A stretch of 64,000 nt of DNA from CADCVQ01 sp038260305 (GTDB lineage Bacteria > Actinomycetota > Thermoleophilia > Solirubrobacterales > Solirubrobacteraceae), in the NCBI GenBank assembly GCA_038260305.1, contig JBBSNY010000008.1, positions 83,158-147,157 of the forward strand. Reading direction: 5' to 3'. Made by a program: the position numbers and the translations under genes. Below, piece by piece: positions 14,562-24,320 of this stretch. A model generated the notes under the pieces. That model was not told the DNA's origin and made no database searches. It was given only the letters and a program-made list of their open reading frames with translations. Within the stretch, counting starts at the first letter, position 1, and the number at the start of each line of letters is the position of its first letter.

Positions 14562-16677
14562 CGAGCGTCCGCGTGTCAGGACGCCGCTGAGCTCCCCCAC
14601 CCTCGCGGGGTCCCCATCCCGGGCGGCGCAGCCGCTGCTGTCGATCGGCCTCGCCGCGATCATCTGCGCGGTCGCGTTCGCCGCTGACGGCGGGCTGCTG
14701 CTCGCGCGCACGACGCGGGTCGAGGTCGCGCTCATCCTCGGCGGCGGGCTCGCCGTCGCTGGGGCGATCCTGCTCGTGCCGCGGCCGGCGCGCGTGTGCG
14801 GCGCCGCGCCGCTCGTCGGGCTCATCGCGCTCGCGGTCGTGACGGCGCTGTCGCTGACGTGGGCCGCGAACCCCTCCGACGCCTATCTCGAGGCCAACCG
14901 GACGTTCGCATACCTCGCGGTCTTCGCCGCCGCCGTCGCGCTCGCGCACGCGCTTCCCGATCGCTGGGGGGCCGTGCTCGGCGCGATCACGCTGTCGGCG
15001 GTCGCGATCAGCGCCTACGCCGTGCTGACGAAGATCGCGCCGGGGGCGCTGAACCCCGACGAGACGTTCGCCCGTCTGCGCGAACCGTTCGGCTATTGGA
15101 ACAGCGTCGGCTTGGCCGCGGCGCTCGGGGTGCCCGGTGTGCTCTGGCTCGGCACGCGGCGCACGGGTCATCAGACGCTGAACGCGCTCGCCTACCCGGC
15201 CCTCGGCCTGCTCGTGCTGACGATCCTGCTCGCCTACTCCCGCGGCGCGCTGCTCGCCGCCGTGGTCGGCGCGGGCTTCTGGCTCGCGACCGTCGGGGCG
15301 CGGCGCCTGCGCGCGTCGGCCCTGCTGCTCGTCGGCGTGGCCGGTGGCCTCGCGACGGCGGCCTGGGCCTTCTCGCAGAGCGCCCTCAGCGAAGACCGCG
15401 TCGCGCTCGACCTGCGCGAGCAGGCGGGCCTGCAGCTCGGTCTGCTCGTCCTCGCGATGATCATCCTGCTGGCGCTCGTCGGGCTCGCCGTCGGCTTCGG
15501 CGCGCAGGTGCGGGCGCCGAACCCGCGCACGCGCCGGCGGATCGGCGTCGCGCTGCTCGCCGGCCTCGCGCTCGTGCCGATCGGCGTCGTGGCCCGCATG
15601 GCGCTGTCCGACGCGGGGCTCAGCGCGACGATCTCCTACCACTACAAGTCGCTGACGGACCCCAACGCCGCGCTTCCCGTCAACGATCCGAGCCGCCTGA
15701 CGGCAGCCGGCAGCGTGCGCGCGCGCTACTGGGACGAGGCGCTGCGGATCTTCGAGGACCACGTCGCCGTCGGCGTCGGCGCGGGCGGCTACGCGACGGT
15801 CCGCAAGCGCTACCGGACGGCCGACGGCGCGGTCCGCCAGGCCCATGGCTACGTCGTGCAGACGCTGTCGGACCTCGGCATCGCCGGGGCCGCGGTCAGC
15901 CTCGCGCTGCTCGCCGCCTGGCTCGCGGGCGCCGCGGCCGCGACCGGGCTGGATCGCAGGTGGCGGCGAGGGGCGGCGCCGCTGCACGCCGACGAGCGCG
16001 GCTCGCCCGAGCGCATCGCGCTGCTGACGCTCGTCGCCGTCGTGCTCGTCTTCGGCCTGCACTCGACGATCGACTGGACGTGGTTCGTGCCGGCGAACGC
16101 GGCCGTCGGGCTGCTCGCCGCGGGCTGGGTCGCCGGCCACGGGCCCCTGCGGGCGGCGGCGCCGGCGGTGGCGCTCGTGCGCGCCGGCGTCGTCGAGCGC
16201 CTGCGCGCCGGGTTGCGCGACGTCCCACGGGCGCTGTGCGCGCTCGGCGTCGTCGTCGCGGCCGTCATCGGCGCGTGGGCGGCGTGGCAGCCACTGCGCT
16301 CCGACGAGCTCGCCCAGCAGTCGCTGATCACGCTCGAGCGCGGCGACGTCGACGCGGCAAGAACACAGGCCCAGCAGGCCCGCGACGTCAACCCACTGGC
16401 GCTCGATCCGCTCTTCAAGCTCGCGCAGATCGAACGGCAGGCCGGCAACCGCCAGCTTCAGGCGAAGGCTGCGTTGGAGCAGGCAGTGCGCCTCCAGCCC
16501 GACAACCCGGAGTCATGGATCGCACTCGCGCAATACGAGCTCGAGACGGGCGATGCGAAGGCCGCTGAGACGACAAGTCGTCGGGCCGTCTATCTTGACC
16601 CCCGCTCTTCCCGTCCGCTCGGCGTGTTCCTAGACGCGCGCAAGCAGATCGCCGCGACCCGCGCCTCGAATAAGTGA
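14539..16677 (+). CDS. O-antigen ligase/polymerase (Wzy_C) family protein with C-terminal TPR repeats
   Basis: This integral membrane protein has about ten hydrophobic segments, the central Wzy_C-type loop (YNSVGL-like FGYWNSVGLAAALGVPG, and AVGVGAGGYATVRKRY with GYVVQTLSDLGIAG), and a tail of tetratricopeptide repeats (about 590-712, for example NPLALDPLFKLAQIERQAGN and NPESWIALAQYELETGD). It should polymerise or ligate lipid-linked repeat units outside the membrane. The start is uncertain: the TTG at 14539 overlaps the previous gene by 23 bp and is the last plausible initiator before the first helix. The stop overlaps the GTG of the hydrolase gene. Confidence 0.85.
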   Translation: MSAPVGLDERPRVRTPLSSPTLAGSPSRAAQPLLSIGLAAIICAVAFAADGGLLLARTTRVEVALILGGGLAVAGAILLVPRPARVCGAAPLVGLIALAVVTALSLTWAANPSDAYLEANRTFAYLAVFAAAVALAHALPDRWGAVLGAITLSAVAISAYAVLTKIAPGALNPDETFARLREPFGYWNSVGLAAALGVPGVLWLGTRRTGHQTLNALAYPALGLLVLTILLAYSRGALLAAVVGAGFWLATVGARRLRASALLLVGVAGGLATAAWAFSQSALSEDRVALDLREQAGLQLGLLVLAMIILLALVGLAVGFGAQVRAPNPRTRRRIGVALLAGLALVPIGVVARMALSDAGLSATISYHYKSLTDPNAALPVNDPSRLTAAGSVRARYWDEALRIFEDHVAVGVGAGGYATVRKRYRTADGAVRQAHGYVVQTLSDLGIAGAAVSLALLAAWLAGAAAATGLDRRWRRGAAPLHADERGSPERIALLTLVAVVLVFGLHSTIDWTWFVPANAAVGLLAAGWVAGHGPLRAAAPAVALVRAGVVERLRAGLRDVPRALCALGVVVAAVIGAWAAWQPLRSDELAQQSLITLERGDVDAARTQAQQARDVNPLALDPLFKLAQIERQAGNRQLQAKAALEQAVRLQPDNPESWIALAQYELETGDAKAAETTSRRAVYLDPRSSRPLGVFLDARKQIAATRASNK

Positions 16678-18254
16678 AACGACTCCTCCCCCTCATCCTG
16701 GCCGCCCTCGTGCTGGCGGCACTGCCGTCTGCGGCCTCGGCCTCGGCGACCCAGGAGTCGATGTTCCAGGACGACCCGCTGCTCGTCTACGGCGATCCGG
16801 CGACGCAGGACAAGACGCTCGACACGCTCGCCGGGCTTGGCGTCGACCGGATCCGCATCTCGGTCTTCTGGCAGCTGCTCGCCCCGGCGAACACGTCGGT
16901 CACGAAGCCGGCCGGCGACGCGACCGATCCCGCCTACTACCAGGCGCCGGTCTGGGAGCACTACGACCGCCTCATCCAGGGCGCGTTCGCGCGCGGGATC
17001 CTCGTGAACCTCGACATCACGTCGCCGGTGCCGCGCTGGGCCGCGGGCGAGGCGCCCGCCGATCGCCCTGATCTGCAGAAGAACTGGGGCCCCAACCCGG
17101 CCGAGTTCGCGCTCTTCGTCAAGGCCGTCGGCAAGCGCTACAGCGGCACGTACCAGGGTCTGCCACGCGTCGACCAGTGGTCGATCTGGAACGAGCCCAA
17201 CCAGGCCGGCTGGCTGACGCCGCAGTGGTCGCCGGACCCGCGCAACCCCAAGCGCCAGGTCGAGGCCGCGCCGCACATCTATCGCCAGCTCGTCGCCGCC
17301 GCGTGGCAGGCGCTCGCCGACACCGGCCACGGCAGCGACACGATCCTCATCGGCGAGACCGCGCCGCAGGGCCAGGGCAAGCGCAAGGGCATCACGCAGT
17401 CGCTCGACGCGCTGCACTTCATCCGCCAGATGTACTGCCTCGACGACAACCTCAACCTGCTCAAGGGCAGGTCGGCGTCGGTGCGCTCGTGTCCGGACAA
17501 CCCGGCCACGTTCGTCGCCCAGAACCCGGGCCTCTTCCACGCCAGCGGGTTCGCGCACCATCCCTACGACATGCTGTCGCCGCCGTCGCGCAAGACGAAC
17601 AACGACGACTGGGTGACGATGGCGAACCTCCCGGCCCTCAGCAGAGAGCTGCGGCGCATCTATCTGCGCTACGGCCAGCCGCTGCCGACCTCGCGCGGCC
17701 TGCCGCTGTATCTCACCGAGTACGGCTACCAGACGAAGCCCGACCCGTTCGCATCGAGCTTCTCCCAGCAGGCGGCGTGGATCAACGAGGCGGAGTACAT
17801 CGCGTCGCGCAACAAGAACGTCCGCACGCTGAGCCAGTTCCTGCTCGTCGACGATGCCCCCGACCCGGCCTACAGCGTCAAGAAGAACCCGCAGCTCGCG
17901 TGGCGCACGTTCCAGACCGGCCTGATGCTGCAGAGCGGCAAGAAGAAGCCGTCCTACCGCGCCTACGCGACGCCGCTGTTCCTGAAGCGGGCGCGTGTGC
18001 ACCGCGGCCGCGCGGTGCCGCTGTTCGGGATGCTGCGCGCCGCCGCACCGACCTCGCGCCCGACCGTCTCGATCCAGTGGCGCTCGCGTCGCGCCAAGCG
18101 CTGGACGACGCGCAAGCGCCTCGGCGTCGCGGGTCCGCGGCACTACTTCAACACGAGCGTCGTCGTGCGGCGAACCGGCTACATCCGCCTGCGCTGGACG
18201 AAGGGCGGTCGCGCCTTCGCGAGCCGTGCCGCCGCCGTCACCGTCGTGCGCTAG
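16674..18254 (+). CDS. Secreted clan GH-A glycoside hydrolase (cellulase/xylosidase-like)
   Basis: The 526-residue precursor has a signal peptide (1-25) and a TIM-barrel hydrolase domain (about 28-430). WNEPN with E174 as the acid/base and LTEYG with E349 as the nucleophile are the hallmark glutamates of clan GH-A. Residues 430-526 are a basic beta-rich tail (many RxxR words) that may hold the enzyme at an anionic surface. GTGA overlap with the polymerase gene means the polymer-degrading enzyme is made together with its polymerase, as in several capsule loci where a hydrolase trims or releases chains. Confidence 0.83.
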   Translation: MKRLLPLILAALVLAALPSAASASATQESMFQDDPLLVYGDPATQDKTLDTLAGLGVDRIRISVFWQLLAPANTSVTKPAGDATDPAYYQAPVWEHYDRLIQGAFARGILVNLDITSPVPRWAAGEAPADRPDLQKNWGPNPAEFALFVKAVGKRYSGTYQGLPRVDQWSIWNEPNQAGWLTPQWSPDPRNPKRQVEAAPHIYRQLVAAAWQALADTGHGSDTILIGETAPQGQGKRKGITQSLDALHFIRQMYCLDDNLNLLKGRSASVRSCPDNPATFVAQNPGLFHASGFAHHPYDMLSPPSRKTNNDDWVTMANLPALSRELRRIYLRYGQPLPTSRGLPLYLTEYGYQTKPDPFASSFSQQAAWINEAEYIASRNKNVRTLSQFLLVDDAPDPAYSVKKNPQLAWRTFQTGLMLQSGKKKPSYRAYATPLFLKRARVHRGRAVPLFGMLRAAAPTSRPTVSIQWRSRRAKRWTTRKRLGVAGPRHYFNTSVVVRRTGYIRLRWTKGGRAFASRAAAVTVVR

Positions 18255-18270
18255 TCGCGCCGGCTGGGGT

Positions 18271-19452
18271 TCAGGTCGCGCCGGCGAGCGGCTGGCCGGT
18301 CTCGGTGTCGACGAGCTCCATCGGCAGCCCGCCCGGGCCGCCCATCTCCTGGACGTTGATGAGCAGCTGCTCGTACTCGTCGGTGACGGCGTCCCACGAG
18401 TAGCGGCGTGCCCGTTCACGGGCCCGCGCGCGGTAGTGCTCGACGAGCTCAGGCTCGTCGAAGAGGCGCTCGAGCTGCGCGGTCAGCGACGCCACGCCCT
18501 GCTTGCCGGAGAACGTCACACCGGCGTCGCCGACGGTCTCGACGTTCGGGGCGTGGTCGTTGACGAGCACGCAGTTGCCGGCGGCGAGCGCCTCGAGGAT
18601 GACCGGGTGCGTGCCGCCGACCTCGGTCGGCGCGCAGAAGATGTAGGCGTGGTGCTGGAGCTCCCAATAGCCGCGGCCGAAGATGTAGCCGGGGAAGACG
18701 ACGCGCGGGTCGCCGGCGCGCTGCACCTGCTTGATGTAGTCGTGCGCGTACGGCGCGCCGCCGACCACGACGAGCTTCATGCCGCGCGCGCGCTCGCCGG
18801 AGATGCGGCTGAACGCCTCGACGAGCACGTGCGGGTTGTTCTCGGGCTCCAGGCGCCCGACGAAGAGGACGTACTTGTTCGGCTCGAGGCCGAGGCGCTC
18901 GAGTGTCTCGGTGCCGGTGTGGCCGGGGTCCTCTACGCCGTACGGGACGACGCCGATGCGCTGGTGGTAGCGCTGCTCGAAGATCTCCGCGACGGCGTGC
19001 GAGTCGGTGATCGCCGTGTCCGCCCAGCGCGGCGCGCTGCGCTCCGCGAAGCGCAGGTAGGCCTTCGCGACGGCCGGCCACTTCGAGCGGTCGGAGTCGA
19101 GGCCGTCGACGTTGATGATCGTCGGGATCCCTGCGCCGCGGGTCAGCAGGCACATCGGACTGTTGCCGGCGATGAAGAACAGGGCGACGTCAGGGCGCAC
19201 GCGGCGCGCGCAGTGCAGCGCCGACAGGAACGTGTGGCTGAACGTGTCGAGGTACTTGTTGCGCACGGCCGGCAGGTGGACGAGCTGCGCGCCCTTGTGC
19301 TCCTTGAGGCGGCGGTCGACGACGTGCGGACGGCAGTAGACGATGACCTCGTGGCCGCGTTGCGTCAGTCGGCTCGCGAGCTGCTCGGCGGCCGTCTCGA
19401 AGCCGCTGTAGGACGCGGGGATGCCGCGTGTGCCGAGGATCGCAACTTTCAT
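18271..19452 (-). CDS. GT4 glycosyltransferase with DUF1972-type N-terminus
   Basis: This 393-residue enzyme begins KVAILGTRGIPASYSGFET, the mark of DUF1972-containing transferases often described as rhamnosyltransferases. The donor half has VLFVGRLEPENNPHVLVEAF and APTEVGGTHPVILEALAAGN with the expected acidic residues. The ATG at 19452 overlaps the stop of the upstream GT4 gene (ATGA). Convergent to the hydrolase gene with only 16 bp between them. Rhamnose as donor fits the GDP- or dTDP-deoxysugar genes but is inferred. Confidence 0.88.
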   Translation of the reverse strand: MKVAILGTRGIPASYSGFETAAEQLASRLTQRGHEVIVYCRPHVVDRRLKEHKGAQLVHLPAVRNKYLDTFSHTFLSALHCARRVRPDVALFFIAGNSPMCLLTRGAGIPTIINVDGLDSDRSKWPAVAKAYLRFAERSAPRWADTAITDSHAVAEIFEQRYHQRIGVVPYGVEDPGHTGTETLERLGLEPNKYVLFVGRLEPENNPHVLVEAFSRISGERARGMKLVVVGGAPYAHDYIKQVQRAGDPRVVFPGYIFGRGYWELQHHAYIFCAPTEVGGTHPVILEALAAGNCVLVNDHAPNVETVGDAGVTFSGKQGVASLTAQLERLFDEPELVEHYRARARERARRYSWDAVTDEYEQLLINVQEMGGPGGLPMELVDTETGQPLAGAT

Positions 19453-20474
19453 CTGTTCAACGCGAGGGTATAGGCGGCGATGTGGGCACGCGCCGAGGCC
19501 TGCCAGCTGAAGTCCGCGGCACGCTCGCGCCCGCGGCGGGCGAGGTCGGCGCGCAGGCCCGGGTCGCTCGCCAGCCGGTGCAGCGCGATCGCGAGCTCGC
19601 CGGCGTCGAGCGGGTCGAACAGGTAGGCGGCGTCGCCGACGATCTCGGTGAGGCCCGGGGAGCGGGCCGCGATCACGGGGACGCCGGCGAACATCGCCTC
19701 CACGGGCGTGAGCCCGAAGCCCTCGTGCAATGACGGATGCACGAGCGCAGCGGTCCCGTTGAGGAGCCCTGCGAGCAGGGGCTCGGGCTCGCAGCGCACG
19801 CCCTCCTGCTCGGCGCTCGCGCGGCCGGCGAGCACGAGCTCGAGCGGCACGCCGCCATGCTGTCGCGTCGCGACGCGGTAGCGGGCGTGGGCGTCGAGCA
19901 GCACGGCGAGGTTCTTGCGCGGCTCGTCGTCGCCGATGTAGAGGAAATGCTCGGCGCGGACGGCGGCGACGAGCCGCGGCTGCTGCCCCGGGCCGTGCAG
20001 CGCGACGACGGCCTTCGCGGGATCGATCCCCCAGCGCGCGACCGCGTCCGTGCGGGTCGTCTGCGAGACGCAGATGACGGCGTCGGCTGCGCGGGCGGCG
20101 CGGCGGTGCGTCAGCGAGGTGTAGCGCCGGAAGCCGGGCGCAAAGTGCTCGGGCAGGCGCTCGAAGGCGAGGTCGTGGATCGTCACGACCTGCGGGCAGG
20201 GTGCCCTGGCCGCGAGGGCGGGCAGCGGGTGGTGCAGGACATCAGCGTGCGCGGCGCGCGCGCGACGTGGCAGCTCGACCTGCGTCCAGCGCAGGTCGAG
20301 CGCGAGGTTGCGCGCGCTGCCGGGGCCGCCGCCGGACGGCGCCGGCCGGCGCTCGTTGGCGGCCTCGACGACCTCGATGCCCTCGGCGCGCAGCGCTGTG
20401 GTGAGGCGCTCGAGGTAGACGCCGGTGCCGCTCAGGCCACGCAGCGCGTACGTCGTGTCGAGCAGGACGCGCAT
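19449..20474 (-). CDS. GT4 family glycosyltransferase
   Basis: The 341-residue product has RVLLDTTYALRGLSGTGVYLERL at the N-terminus, VVTIHDLAFERLPEHF, and a donor site LVHPSLHEGFGLTPVEAMFAGVPV, all typical of mannosyl/rhamnosyl GT4 enzymes. TATGGT at 20484-20489 lies 9 nt before the ATG. It forms a two-gene translationally coupled operon with the DUF1972-type transferase. Its promoter lies against the 3' end of the split TIR gene, which is on the same strand. Confidence 0.88.
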   Translation of the reverse strand: MRVLLDTTYALRGLSGTGVYLERLTTALRAEGIEVVEAANERRPAPSGGGPGSARNLALDLRWTQVELPRRARAAHADVLHHPLPALAARAPCPQVVTIHDLAFERLPEHFAPGFRRYTSLTHRRAARAADAVICVSQTTRTDAVARWGIDPAKAVVALHGPGQQPRLVAAVRAEHFLYIGDDEPRKNLAVLLDAHARYRVATRQHGGVPLELVLAGRASAEQEGVRCEPEPLLAGLLNGTAALVHPSLHEGFGLTPVEAMFAGVPVIAARSPGLTEIVGDAAYLFDPLDAGELAIALHRLASDPGLRADLARRGRERAADFSWQASARAHIAAYTLALNR

Positions 20475-20483
20475 CGGCGACGC

Positions 20484-20489
20484 ACCATA
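20484..20489 (-). promoter_or_regulatory. Possible -10 box (TATGGT)
   Basis: TATGGT on the minus strand lies 9 nt before the ATG of the GT4 gene, consistent with a very short leader. Confidence 0.35.
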
Positions 20490-20519
20490 CGGCGTCCGTG
20501 CCAGGGCCGAGGCTGGACC

Positions 20520-20873
20520 TCAGTAGCCCGTTCGCTCGCCGGTGATGCCCCAGACGAGCTGGTCCAACGGATCGGGGTCCGCCTTGCGCATGTCGACGAG
20601 GTGCCACAGCGTGAGGAAGTCCGGCAGGCGCGGGTTGCCGGCGCGGCTCGGGAGGATGACCGGGATCAGCGGCCGGTTGCTCTTGGCGAAGCGCTGCAGG
20701 AGCGCCTCGATCTCCATGTCCTGCCATGGTCCGCGCCGACCCGCGCCGACGAACACGGCAGCCGATCGAATCGACTTCAGCTGCTTGGCGAGCTCCTTCT
20801 CCCAGCGCGTTCCGGGCGGGATCGACCACTCGTCGAGCCAGGGATTGATGCCGCGCGGCTCGCAGCTGCTCAC
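20520..20873 (-). CDS. C-terminal TIR-domain fragment downstream of the frameshift
   Basis: This 117-residue frame begins at a GTG (20873) that is not in frame with the large upstream part. From residue 7 it supplies the rest of the TIR fold: GINPWLDEWSIPPG, then RWEKELAKQLKSIRSAAVFVG and GPWQDMEIEALLQRF. The WEKEL segment is where bacterial TIR NADases carry the catalytic glutamate. On its own it lacks the first strand and helix (YDVFLCHNSRDKAEVK), so it should not fold as an independent TIR. Real mutation, sequencing error in CCGCGCGG, or +1 recoding are the options. Confidence 0.7.
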   Translation of the reverse strand: MSSCEPRGINPWLDEWSIPPGTRWEKELAKQLKSIRSAAVFVGAGRRGPWQDMEIEALLQRFAKSNRPLIPVILPSRAGNPRLPDFLTLWHLVDMRKADPDPLDQLVWGITGERTGY

Positions 20874-23499
20874 CGATCGCCTTGACCTCGGCCTTGTCGC
20901 GGCTGTTGTGGCACAGGAACACGTCGTAGTCGCCGGTCTTGACCTTGCCCTGCAGGCGCGTCGTCGCCATATCGCTCGTGCGGCGCTGGTTGGCGCGGCG
21001 GTTCATCTCGATCACTGCCGCTTCGGGCCGGGCGACCTGGTCGGCCTCGGCGATCAGCACGATCGTGCACGCCTCGCAATCCGGGCAGAGCATCTCGCGC
21101 CCGCCCCGCTCGAGCTTGCGCTGGACGAGGTCGTCGGGCAGCGCGTAGCGACACCCCGTGCAGCGCACGACCCGGCGCCGTGTCACAGCGCTCGCACCGG
21201 CCCGCTGCTGCACGTGCTCGAAGACGTAGGTCTCGAACTGGCGGCGGACCGTTTCGTCGGCGTGCTCGTCGAAGAACACGTCGAGCTCGCCGACGCCCTC
21301 TTCAAGCTCGCGGAGGTAGACGCCGCAGACGCCCTCGCTCGCCGATTCGTACGTCGCGACGTTGCGCCACATCTCGCGCCGCTTGAACAGGTGCGAGCGC
21401 GCCAGGCGCACCGCGAGCGTCGCGTAGATCGTGTGCAACGAGCCCTGGAAGCCCAGCGTCAGCTCGCGCCCGGGGATGTGCGGCGCATCAGGACGCTCAC
21501 GAGTGAACTGCGAGGGGAAGACGAGATCCACGCCGCGATCGGTGCTCTCCTTCAGCGCCACCTCGTGTCGCAGGAACTCCTCGACGGTGGCGATCAGCAG
21601 CAGCTTCTCCTGCTCGGACGGTCCGATGCGCTCGGCATCGGCGAGCTTGAAGCGTCCCTCGAGCGCGTCCTCCTCCGCGATGACGCCGAGCCCGTCTGGC
21701 TCCTCCTTCGCCGCCTGGACCAGCGCCGAGGCGTACGCGTCGAGCAACTCGGGCTGCAGCAGGACGAAGTCGCCGAAGCGCAGCCGTCGCACGAGGCCGC
21801 GACCCTCGACGCGGCCGAGACAGGCCTCGAACTCCTTGCGCAGATCGCGCGCCTCGACACCGGTCGAATGGGCCGCGGCGTACTCGCGGAAGAGGTCGTC
21901 GATCGTGACGAGCACGCGCCCCTCCTGCTTGGCGCCGAGCACGTACGCGCGGATATCCTTGAGCAGCGCATTCGAGCTCACGGTAGGAAGGAGGTCCCAA
22001 TCGATCGCGTCGAGCATCGCATCCTTGAGCTCGGAGATCTTCCACCCCTCCCTGGCGCTCGTCTCGAAGAAACCGTCGAGGCCGAGGTCGTCGACGAGCC
22101 CAGCGATGCGCTCCTTCGTGACCGCAACGCCGCCGCGGTCGGCGCGCGCCGCGACGAGGAACGTGCGGACCGGGACCGCTGCGTCACCCTCGAGGCGGCG
22201 CGCGTGGGCGAGCGCGCGCGACCAGTGGTGCACGCCCGCGAAGGGATCGGTCTCGCTGCGCGCGTCGAAGACGACCAGCGCGACCGCGACCTCGTTGAGG
22301 TGCAGCTGATGGACGAGGCGGTAGCCGGGTTGCCCGGCCAGATCCCACAGCAGCACCTCCCGCGCGTCGCGCGAGGATCCGCCGTCTTTGGTCGTGTCCG
22401 GCTCGAACACCCACACCTTGCGCCCGTGCGTGGAGTCGGTCGGCTCGTACTCCTGACCGCTCAGCACGAGTCCGAGGCCGGACTTACCGACGCCGGTGTC
22501 GCCGAGCAGAACCACCTTGGCGCTGACGTAGCGCCGCGATTGCGCCCCCACAGCGATCGCAGCCAGCTTGCCGAAGTCGATCGACCAGCAATCGATCCTC
22601 CTGCGACGCCGATTCTTTGCGGCGAGCCTCGCCCCGAGCGGGTCGAAGGCGAGTCCGCCGACGCCGGATACGTCAGCTGCCAGCGTGCCGACGCATTCCC
22701 AGTCCCGCCGGCGCCATAGGCTGATCGCCTGTGTACCGGCCGATGCCAGGACTTCGCCGCCCGGGGAGAACGCGAGCGAGAGAACACCCTCACGATGTGC
22801 CTCGAGCAAGGCGACACAACGACCCGTCGCTGTCTCCAAGACACGAATCAACCCGTCCTGCTGACCGCACGCGATCAACGTGCCGTCGCCGGAGAGCGCG
22901 ACCTCCTGCAGCCGTGCGCTGCGGCTCGAGCGCCCGGGGATATGTCGCAGCACCTGAAGACTCGAAGCGGACCACACGCGGACGTGGCTGTCGAAGCCGC
23001 CGGTGATCAGGAGACTGCCATCCGACGACCAGCTAGGACAGAACGCGCCCCCTTCATGACCGACCGCTTCGAGCAACCTCCTGCGCTCCACCGGATCCCA
23101 GATCCCGAGCCTGCCGTTGCCGTCGCTCACGGCGAGCCTCGTCCCGTCCGGTGACCAGGCGACACCGTTGACTTCGGTGCCAAGCTCGCAAAGGACCTCG
23201 TGGCGCCCGGACGCCACGTCCCACAGGCGCACCGAGCCGTCTTCGGACGCCGTTGCAAGCAGCGGCTTAGCCGGGTGCCAGTCGAGTCCCAGCACATCGC
23301 GTATGTGGCCACGGAGCTGGACGGGCGATCCGTCGGATCCGCGGCGCCACATCCTCACCCCGTCGTCCGCCGTGGCTGCGATCATCTCGCCGTGAGGCGA
23401 CCATGCGACGTAGTACGTAAGCCAGCTGGCGCCGTCGAAGCCGTCAGCCGCCTCAAGGCCGGGGGTGACCAGCAAGTCGTCGCGAGGGGCTCCGGTCAC
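20520..23499 (-). CDS. WD40 - GTPase - zinc ribbon - TIR multidomain protein, frameshifted inside the TIR domain
   Basis: From the GTG at 23499 the frame encodes a WD40 propeller with seven blade ends (VRMW, VRLW, LGIW, VRVW, IRVL, ISLW, IDCW at about 51, 93, 134, 176, 220, 262, 305). A Ras/Roc-like GTPase follows: P-loop GDTGVGKS 333-340, DLAGQ 386-390, ETSA 479-482. After about 290 residues without a name there is a two-CxxC ribbon (C780, C783, C805, C808). A TIR domain starts at 857 (DYDVFLCHNSRD). Near base 20862 the frame is lost; the remaining TIR sequence (RGINPWLDEWSIPPGTRW) continues in another frame to 20520. Corrected length is about 990 residues. NAD cleavage triggered by propeller sensing, as in TIR immune proteins, is the inferred role. 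Confidence 0.82.
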
Positions 23500-23673
23500 G
23501 GTCGACTCGCCTTCGCCGTCGTGGCCCAGGCAACGGGTCCCTTGGCATCGTGTGGCTCGGATCGTTTGCGACGAGCCATGGCACCGCGACCCTACGTGCT
23601 CGCGCCGCGCTCGGTCGAGTTTCGCCGGGCCGACTCGGGGTTGCCTCCGTCACCGCATCGCGACGGGGGCCGC

Positions 23674-24306
23674 TCAGGCCCTGACCGCGCGGGCGAGGAT
23701 CGTCGACCGCACCAGCGGTGGGCCGTCGGCCAAGCGCAGCTCGGCGACGTCGAAGCCGAGGTCGTGCAGTAGATCGCGCAGCGTGCCCGGCGAGTAGAAG
23801 CGCACGTGATCCGAGCGCGGCTCGAAGTGCTCGGCGAAGCGCCGGCGGCTGAGTGCGAGGCGCAGCAGCGTGCCCGGCCCGTGGTGTGGCGTCGTCAGCA
23901 GGAGCGTGCCGCGCGGGCGCAGCACGCGACGCAGCTCCGACAGCCACGGCGCGACGTCGGCGACGTGCTCGATGACCTCGCCCGCCCAGACCGCGTCGAC
24001 GGCGTTGTCATCCAGCGGCAGCGGCTGGCCGGGCGCCCACAGGCGCGTGTCGAGGCCTCGGTTGCGCTCGCGCGCGCGGCGCAGCGCCTCGTGCGCGACG
24101 TCGACGGCGATCGGCGTTGCGCCGGCCGCGGCGAGCGCCGCGCTGAACTCGCCCGCGCCGCAACCGATGTCGAGTACGGTCTCGCCGGCGCTCACCCCGG
24201 ATAGGAGGAATGCCCGGCGGGCGTCGAAGCGCTCGGGCTGCGCGTCCGCGGGCAGCGCAGCCCAGACGGCGTCGTGGATCGCGGTCGGTCTGCCTCGGGA
24301 CGTCAA
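23674..24306 (-). CDS. SAM-dependent class I methyltransferase (Methyltransf_11 type)
   Basis: The 210-residue product has motif I VLDIGCGAGEFSAAL, an acidic motif II (PIAVDVAHEALRRAR) and a post-core VIEHVADVAPWLSELRRVLRPRGTLLLTTPHHGP, typical of small-molecule or sugar methyltransferases. I chose the TTG at 24306; no ATG or GTG lies between the divergent vapB operator and motif I in this frame, and the long upstream frame runs antisense through vapBC. It stands between the TIR-type gene and VapBC and could belong to either the glycan locus or the insert. Confidence 0.8.
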   Translation of the reverse strand: MTSRGRPTAIHDAVWAALPADAQPERFDARRAFLLSGVSAGETVLDIGCGAGEFSAALAAAGATPIAVDVAHEALRRARERNRGLDTRLWAPGQPLPLDDNAVDAVWAGEVIEHVADVAPWLSELRRVLRPRGTLLLTTPHHGPGTLLRLALSRRRFAEHFEPRSDHVRFYSPGTLRDLLHDLGFDVAELRLADGPPLVRSTILARAVRA

Positions 24307-24320
24307 CTTCGGATAGACGC

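Noticed and set aside
14215..16140. 641-residue minus-strand frame
   Set aside because: Antisense to the Wzy-like gene; no recognisable motif.
20242..20519. Continuation of the WD40-GTPase frame beyond the TIR break
   Set aside because: After the frameshift the frame turns into Arg/Ala/Pro-rich nonsense that overlaps the GT4 gene; the conserved TIR sequence is in the other frame.
20870..23499. Classification of the TIR protein as a Roco (Roc-COR) protein
   Set aside because: The GTPase is Roc-like, but I cannot see a convincing COR domain, so the name is not used.
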